A DNA stretch of 9,845 bases from JBGTFE01 sp036403235 (GTDB lineage Bacteria; Acidobacteriota; Blastocatellia; Pyrinomonadales; Pyrinomonadaceae), in assembly GCA_036403235.1 (NCBI GenBank), contig DASWRI010000050.1, positions 1 to 9,845 of the forward strand, written 5' to 3'. Position numbers and translations under genes: made by a program. The stretch's first letter is position 1. The number at the start of each line of letters is the position of its first letter. Shown here piece after piece: positions 6,324-9,845 of this stretch. The notes beneath the pieces are model-generated. The model did no database searches, was not told the DNA's origin, and saw nothing but the letters and a program-made list of their open reading frames with translations.

Positions 6324-6383
6324 CGGCAATGCCGGGACGGCGATACTTTTTTTATTGGCAAAAAATGTGAAGTGTTTTTCGCC
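6324..6383. other. Pair of hairpins in the pre-che spacer
   Basis: CGGC-AAT-GCCG (6324-6334) and the overlapping alternative GCCG-GGA-CGGC (6331-6341) are followed by a run of seven T (6347-6353). Next comes GGC-A-AAAAA / TTTTT-C-GCC (6357-6383) with a nine-base loop. The first could be a weak plus-strand terminator for the cluster ending at 6058; mutually exclusive pairing is possible. Confidence 0.3.
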
Positions 6384-6503
6384 GATTGTCTTATCAAAAT
6401 GTAAGGACGTTTAAAAGCTCGACGAGGGAAAAAAGGTATGCGCTTAATTTTTACAGCGATTTTAATAAAGAATGAAACAAATTTTTGAGCGGCTTTATCG
6501 ACC

Positions 6504-6540
6504 AAAAAGGCTGAGGGTTTTAAAACTCCCGGCCTTTTTT
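6504..6540 (+). terminator. Intrinsic terminator
   Basis: AAAAAGGC (6504-6511) pairs with GCCTTTTT (6532-6539), and the inner arms TGAGGGTTTT and AAAACTCCCG extend the stem with one mismatch and two wobbles. A T-run follows (TTTTTTAG, then seven more T). The A-rich left side also lets it work on the minus strand. The nearest real plus-strand gene upstream ends at 6058, about 450 bases away. Confidence 0.75.
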
Positions 6541-6566
6541 AGATTTTTTTGATAAATCGTAAATTT

Positions 6567-6583
6567 TTAGAGTAAGTCTCTAA
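6567..6583. promoter_or_regulatory. Inverted repeat upstream of the che operon
   Basis: TTAGAG-TAAGT-CTCTAA has perfect 6-bp arms around five bases. It lies between the terminator and the promoter-like boxes, 86 bases before cheY, a sensible place for an operator. The binding protein is unknown. Confidence 0.35.
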
Positions 6584-6612
6584 TATTTCGGAAGCTTCTT
6601 TCCGGCAAAAGG

Positions 6613-6646
6613 TTGTTTTATCCTTTTCATAAAAGTAAAGTAGAAT
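6613..6646 (+). promoter_or_regulatory. Weak sigma-70-like promoter candidate for the che operon
   Basis: TTGTTT (6613-6618) and TAAAGT (6636-6641) are 17 bases apart; alternatively TTATCC (6618-6623) and TAGAAT (6641-6646) have the same spacing. Both are poor matches, but the terminator just upstream and the start of the operon at 6670 require a promoter in this interval. Confidence 0.25.
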
Positions 6647-6669
6647 CATTTGGATAAGAGTATAAATTC

Positions 6670-7041
6670 ATGAAGAGGATTTTGGTGGTTGATGATTCGC
6701 CGACTATTCGGCGTATGATGATTGCGTCGTTGCGAGGCTTGCGCGACGTCGAATTTGACGAAGCGAACAACGGGCTCGAAGCTATCGAGCGGCTCGCGCT
6801 CGCGCCCGTCAGCCTTATGTTTTTGGATTTGAATATGCCCGACATACACGGCGTCGAGGTCATCGAATTCGTGCGCGGGCATAAGGCTTACAGCGACATT
6901 CCGATTTGCGTCGTCACGACGCGCGGAGACGAAGAAAGCCGCGCGCAGGTGCTCGAAGCGGGAGCAAACGTTTATCTGACAAAACCTTTTACGCCGCAGG
7001 ATTTGGTCGCGCAGGCCAATAAGCTGCTGGCAGACGGCTAA
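6670..7041 (+). CDS. cheY: CheY-type single-domain response regulator
   Basis: This 123-residue receiver domain has no output domain. The acidic pocket is Asp8 and Asp9 (ILVVDDS), the phosphorylation site is Asp53 (FLDLNMPD), the switch threonine is Thr83 or Thr84 (VVTTRGDE) and the conserved lysine is Lys105 followed by Pro106 (LTKPF). Tyr102 occupies the place of the rotating aromatic residue of CheY. All key residues are present. It should take phosphate from the CheA encoded 21 bases downstream and pass the signal by binding a partner not encoded here. As first gene of the operon it follows a terminator and promoter-like region; its leader has a fair ribosome site (GGATAAGAG). Similar stand-alone receivers also occur in pilus-linked and Frz-like systems, so cheY here means the family, not flagellar control. 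Confidence 0.93.
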   Translation: MKRILVVDDSPTIRRMMIASLRGLRDVEFDEANNGLEAIERLALAPVSLMFLDLNMPDIHGVEVIEFVRGHKAYSDIPICVVTTRGDEESRAQVLEAGANVYLTKPFTPQDLVAQANKLLADG

Positions 7042-7062
7042 GCTCAAAAACAAATAAATTTT

Positions 7063-9021
7063 ATGCCCGAAAATGAATTTAACGCGCAGTTTTTTGAGCA
7101 GTTTCTCGACGATTATTTTGCCGAGTCGGACGAGCATCTGCGAAGCGTGCGGCGCAATCTGCTCGCGCTCGAAGATTCGCTCGCGGCCAATCGGGCAATC
7201 GAAAAAAATGTCGTCGGCGAGCTTTTTCGCAGCTTTCACACGCTCAAAGGCATCTCGGCGATGGCGAATGTCTCGGCTGCCGAAACGCTCGCGCATTATA
7301 TGGAAAGCTATCTGCGCCTGCTGCGCGACGGGCAAACCGCTTTTACCGAAAAGGGTTTAAATGCGCTGATTAAAAGCACCAAAAAACTTGAAGAAATCGT
7401 CGCCGCGCGGCGCGACGGCGGCGAAATTCCGCCAATCGAAATTGAAATCAAGCTGCTCGAATCTTTGACGATTGACGGAGAAATCGTCGAAAGCCGCCCG
7501 CCTTCTGAAATCGAATCAATAGCAAGTCAAAATTTGCGGGCGGATAAATCGCTTTATCTGTTCACCTTCTTATCGTCGGCCGAGCTCGCCGAACGCGGCG
7601 TCAACGTCAACAGCGTGCGCGAGCGTCTGCAGGCGATTGGGACAATTCAAAAATCGACGCCGGCGGTCAAAGAAGGCGGCAAAATCGCGTTCGAATTTGT
7701 CGTCGAAACCGGCTCGGACGAAAGCGTTTTCGCCGCTTGGCAGAGTGACGGCATAAATTTTGAGAAAATCGAAACAGAAGCTCGGGAAACTGCCGTCGCC
7801 AGAGAATCGAAAATTTCCGAATCGCAAAAATCGGGATTATTCGGACAGTCAAACGTCGTTCGCGTCGATTTGGCGAGGCTCGACGAATTGATGCTGATGG
7901 TCGGCGAACTCGTCATCAGCCGCGCCAAGCTGGCCGAGCAAATCAGGCAAATCGAGAACCTTCTGCCGAGCGGCGAGTGGCGCAGTTTGCAGGAGCTTAA
8001 CCACGCGATTGAACGCCAGCTGCGCAATTTGCGCGACGGCGTAATGCGCGTGCGGATGATTCCGATTGGCGAGATTTTCGAGCGGATGCAGTTTGCCGTG
8101 CGCGATTTGGCCAGAGAAACCGGCAAACGAATCCGGCTGGAAATTACGGGCGAAAATACCGAAATCGACAAGCTGCTCGTCGAGAGAATGCTCGACCCGC
8201 TTCTGCATCTGGTCAGAAACGCCGTTTCGCACGGAATCGAAGACGCCGCCGCGCGCGAGGCGAAAGGCAAATCGCCGGAAGGAAAAATCAGGCTTCACGC
8301 GGAAACAATCGGCGAAACGGTCGAGATTGAAATAATGGACGACGGGCGCGGCATTGACCGCAAAGAAGTTGCCAAGCGCGCGCGAACGCGCGGATTATTA
8401 AACGCCGACGAAAATTTAGACGAATCGGGCTTGCTTGAAATTCTTTGCTCGCCCGGTTTTTCGACGCGCGAAGAAGCCGATAAAACAAGCGGCCGCGGCG
8501 TCGGAATGGACGTTGTCAGGCGAACGGTCGACGAGCTCGGCGGCGAAATCAAACTTGAAACCGAAACGGACAGAGGGACAAAATTTCGGATACAATTACC
8601 ACTTACGCTGGCGATTGCCGACGCGTTGATTGTCGCCGCCGGCCGTGAGCGATTCGCCGTTCCGCAGTCGAATGTCCGCGAAGTCATCGAAATCGAGACG
8701 GGCGCGCTCCGGCAGTTTGAAAATAACGAAGTCATCGAATATCGCGGCGCGGCGTTGCCGATTGTCCGGCTCGCGCGCGTGTTTGCGCTCGAAGAAAAGG
8801 CGCGCGGCGCGTTTCATGCTTTTGTCGTCGGCGAAGGCAAACAGGCGGTCGGAATCGCGGTCGACCGCATTATCGGTCAAAGCGAAATCGTCATCAGAGC
8901 CATCAACGACCGGCTCGCGCAGACGCCGGGAATAAGCGGCGCGACCGAGCTCGGCGACGGGCGCGTGGTGCTCATTTTGGACGTTTCGGCGATAACGCGC
9001 CGGCTCAAGCAAAAAATATGA
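7063..9021 (+). CDS. cheA: Chemotaxis histidine kinase CheA
   Basis: This 652-residue protein has the full five-domain order. P1/Hpt is about residues 8-115 with phospho-accepting His59 (RSFHTLKGISA). Residues 162-237 form a P2-like CheY-binding domain, P3 dimerisation is about 264-328, and P4 kinase about 330-512 has the N box (HLVRNAVSHGIE; Asn386, His390), G1 box (DDGRG, 426-430), F box (PGFST, Phe466) and G2 box (GRGVGMD). P5, the CheW-like regulatory domain, is 513-652. It autophosphorylates on His59 using ATP and hands the phosphate to CheY. No receiver domain is fused at the C-terminus, in contrast to FrzE-type kinases. The start has no Shine-Dalgarno sequence, only an A/T-rich leader. 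The stop overlaps the cheW start. All catalytic residues look intact. Confidence 0.96.
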   Translation: MPENEFNAQFFEQFLDDYFAESDEHLRSVRRNLLALEDSLAANRAIEKNVVGELFRSFHTLKGISAMANVSAAETLAHYMESYLRLLRDGQTAFTEKGLNALIKSTKKLEEIVAARRDGGEIPPIEIEIKLLESLTIDGEIVESRPPSEIESIASQNLRADKSLYLFTFLSSAELAERGVNVNSVRERLQAIGTIQKSTPAVKEGGKIAFEFVVETGSDESVFAAWQSDGINFEKIETEARETAVARESKISESQKSGLFGQSNVVRVDLARLDELMLMVGELVISRAKLAEQIRQIENLLPSGEWRSLQELNHAIERQLRNLRDGVMRVRMIPIGEIFERMQFAVRDLARETGKRIRLEITGENTEIDKLLVERMLDPLLHLVRNAVSHGIEDAAAREAKGKSPEGKIRLHAETIGETVEIEIMDDGRGIDRKEVAKRARTRGLLNADENLDESGLLEILCSPGFSTREEADKTSGRGVGMDVVRRTVDELGGEIKLETETDRGTKFRIQLPLTLAIADALIVAAGRERFAVPQSNVREVIEIETGALRQFENNEVIEYRGAALPIVRLARVFALEEKARGAFHAFVVGEGKQAVGIAVDRIIGQSEIVIRAINDRLAQTPGISGATELGDGRVVLILDVSAITRRLKQKI

Positions 9022-9485
9022 TTTACGACCAGATTAATGAAGATTCGTTTGTCCTGTTCGAGATTGCCGGAACGACTTACGGCGTCCGCAGCGGCGACGT
9101 TCAACAGCTTGAAATGATTGAACATATTACGCCCGTTCCGAACTCGGCCGAAGCCGTCGAGGGCGTCGTTTTCTCGCGCGGTCAGGTGATTCCGGCCATC
9201 AATCTGCGGACGCGTTTCGGTTTTCCGAAAATCGAATATGACGTCCGCGCGCGGCTGGTCGTCGTCAATGTCGAGGGACGAAATATCGGCTTAATCGTCG
9301 ACGCGGCGCGCGAATTCAAGCGAATTCCGCCCGAAGCGATAAATCCGCCGTCGGAAACTCTGAGCGGGATGAGCGGAAAATATCTCAAAGGCATCGCGAC
9401 CGTCGGCGAGCGGCTGATTTTGCTTTTAGATTTGGCCGAAGTGGTCAAAACTGCCGAAGAAATCGAAATTGAGGTTGAAAATTAA
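9018..9485 (+). CDS. cheW: Chemotaxis coupling protein CheW
   Basis: This 155-residue single CheW domain starts at an ATGA overlap with cheA, which sets the start and implies coupled translation. Typical motifs are DSFVLFEIAGTTYGV, the loop ITPVPNSAEAVEGVVFSRGQ leading to VIPAINLRTRFG, the strand IGLIVDAAREFKRI, and KYLKGIATVGERLILLLDL near the end. The protein joins receptor tips to the P5 domain of CheA in the signalling array. Length and fold are normal for the family. A glutamate-rich tail (EEIEIEVEN) ends the protein. It lies between the kinase and the receptor gene, so it is probably dedicated to this array. Confidence 0.94.
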   Translation: MIYDQINEDSFVLFEIAGTTYGVRSGDVQQLEMIEHITPVPNSAEAVEGVVFSRGQVIPAINLRTRFGFPKIEYDVRARLVVVNVEGRNIGLIVDAAREFKRIPPEAINPPSETLSGMSGKYLKGIATVGERLILLLDLAEVVKTAEEIEIEVEN

Positions 9486-9491
9486 AATATT

Positions 9492-9845
9492 ATGGCTACC
9501 AAAACATCAAGCAAAAGGGCGGAAAATTCGGGAACCGGCATTGACCGCGTGCACCTCCAAGTGACTGAAATAACCGTGCGCGCCAATCAAATCAAGCGCA
9601 TCGCCGACGAGGTGACGGACGGCGCAAACGAGCAAATCAGCTCGCTCGACGGCGCGGTCAGCAGCGTCAACGAAATGGCGGCTTCGCTCAAAGAAACGGC
9701 GACGCAGACCGCGTCCGTCGCCAATTCGACCGAGCAGGTCGTTTCGTCAATCAACGAAACCGCCGCTTCGATTGAGCAGGTGACGGCAAATACGGCGAGC
9801 CTCGCTTCTTCAATCGCGGAAACCTCGACGGCCATCGAAGAAATG
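9492..9845 (+). CDS. Soluble methyl-accepting chemotaxis-type receptor, 3' end outside window
   Basis: The first 118 residues are in the window. They start MATKTSSKRAENSGTG and show no membrane segment, signal peptide, HAMP or known sensor domain. From about residue 20 the chain is a long helical coiled coil with repeated E/Q-x-x-S-S-x-x-E-x-A-A-S blocks such as SINETAASIEQV and SVNEMAASLKETA, as in cytoplasmic chemoreceptor domains. The conserved hairpin tip (E-I-x-x-I-V-x-x-I-x-x-I-A-x-Q-T-N-L) has not yet been reached. Several Glu/Gln-Glu pairs could be methylation sites. It sits six bases after cheW with no Shine-Dalgarno sequence. The nearest concept is the FrzCD-type cytoplasmic receptor. 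The alternative is a receptor whose membrane part lies later in the chain, which would be unusual. Confidence 0.85.
   Translation, partial: MATKTSSKRAENSGTGIDRVHLQVTEITVRANQIKRIADEVTDGANEQISSLDGAVSSVNEMAASLKETATQTASVANSTEQVVSSINETAASIEQVTANTASLASSIAETSTAIEEM

Larger units (their letters stand above)
6059..6669. other. AT-rich intergenic region, 611 bases, with hairpins and stub frames
   Basis: No gene of normal length is convincing here. The region is clearly more AT-rich than the genes on either side. It holds the 6055-6099 stub, a 32-codon minus-strand frame (6133-6231), hairpins at 6324-6341 and 6357-6383, a strong terminator at 6504-6540, an inverted repeat at 6567-6583 and a weak promoter-like match before cheY. 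A transcript with a long untranslated 3' end or a small RNA would explain the terminator. Confidence 0.6.

Noticed and set aside
6155..6505. Plus-strand frame 6155-6370 and minus-strand frame 6302-6505
   Set aside because: Lys/Phe/Ser-rich translations from AT-rich sequence, no ribosome site, no domain character, and they cross predicted hairpins.
6646..8735. Long minus-strand frames opposite cheY and cheA
   Set aside because: They are shadows of GC-biased codons; cheY and cheA carry all family motifs in the plus-strand frame.

Overview
The window looks like a chromosomal segment from an Acidobacteriota bacterium, most likely of the Blastocatellia/Pyrinomonadaceae type. This is an inference from protein style: a huge exported protein made of HAF repeats and FG-GAP/VCBS-type FDFDGDGKTD repeats, moderately GC-rich genes and AT-rich spacers. 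No rRNA, tRNA, CRISPR array, insertion sequence or integrase was seen.

Region 1 (1-4149, minus strand) is one reading frame of at least 1383 codons with no stop, running off the left edge. It has a signal peptide, about 13 propeller-like units, an Ig-like domain, about eight HAF units, a second Ig-like domain and FG-GAP/VCBS-type units. Short frames on either strand here are shadows of it.

Region 2 (4150-4569) is a divergent, AT-rich intergenic stretch with three inverted repeats, including a 39-nt nested hairpin and a perfect 14-bp palindrome.

Region 3 (4570-6058, plus strand) is a small cluster: a START-like/SRPBCC protein, a small membrane protein whose 3' end looks frameshifted (and probably internally deleted), and a two-TM protein with a PH-like cytoplasmic domain. 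All three could act at or on the membrane, but no substrate is visible.

Region 4 (6059-6669) is a 611-base spacer with stub reading frames, hairpins, a strong intrinsic terminator with no obvious gene in front of it, and an inverted repeat just upstream of the next operon.

Region 5 (6670-9845, plus strand) is a compact chemosensory operon, cheY-cheA-cheW-receptor, running off the right edge. The receptor begins with no membrane segment, so the array is probably cytoplasmic and Frz-like. The expected flow is receptor to CheW/CheA, then phosphotransfer from CheA His59 to CheY Asp53. No flagellar, cheR or cheB gene lies in the window, so the output (twitching, other motility or development) cannot be told.

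The most notable points are the membrane-free receptor, the probable frameshift at about 5293, the nested hairpin between the divergent genes, and the orphan terminator with its hairpins in front of the che operon. I see no clear case for a wholly new system.
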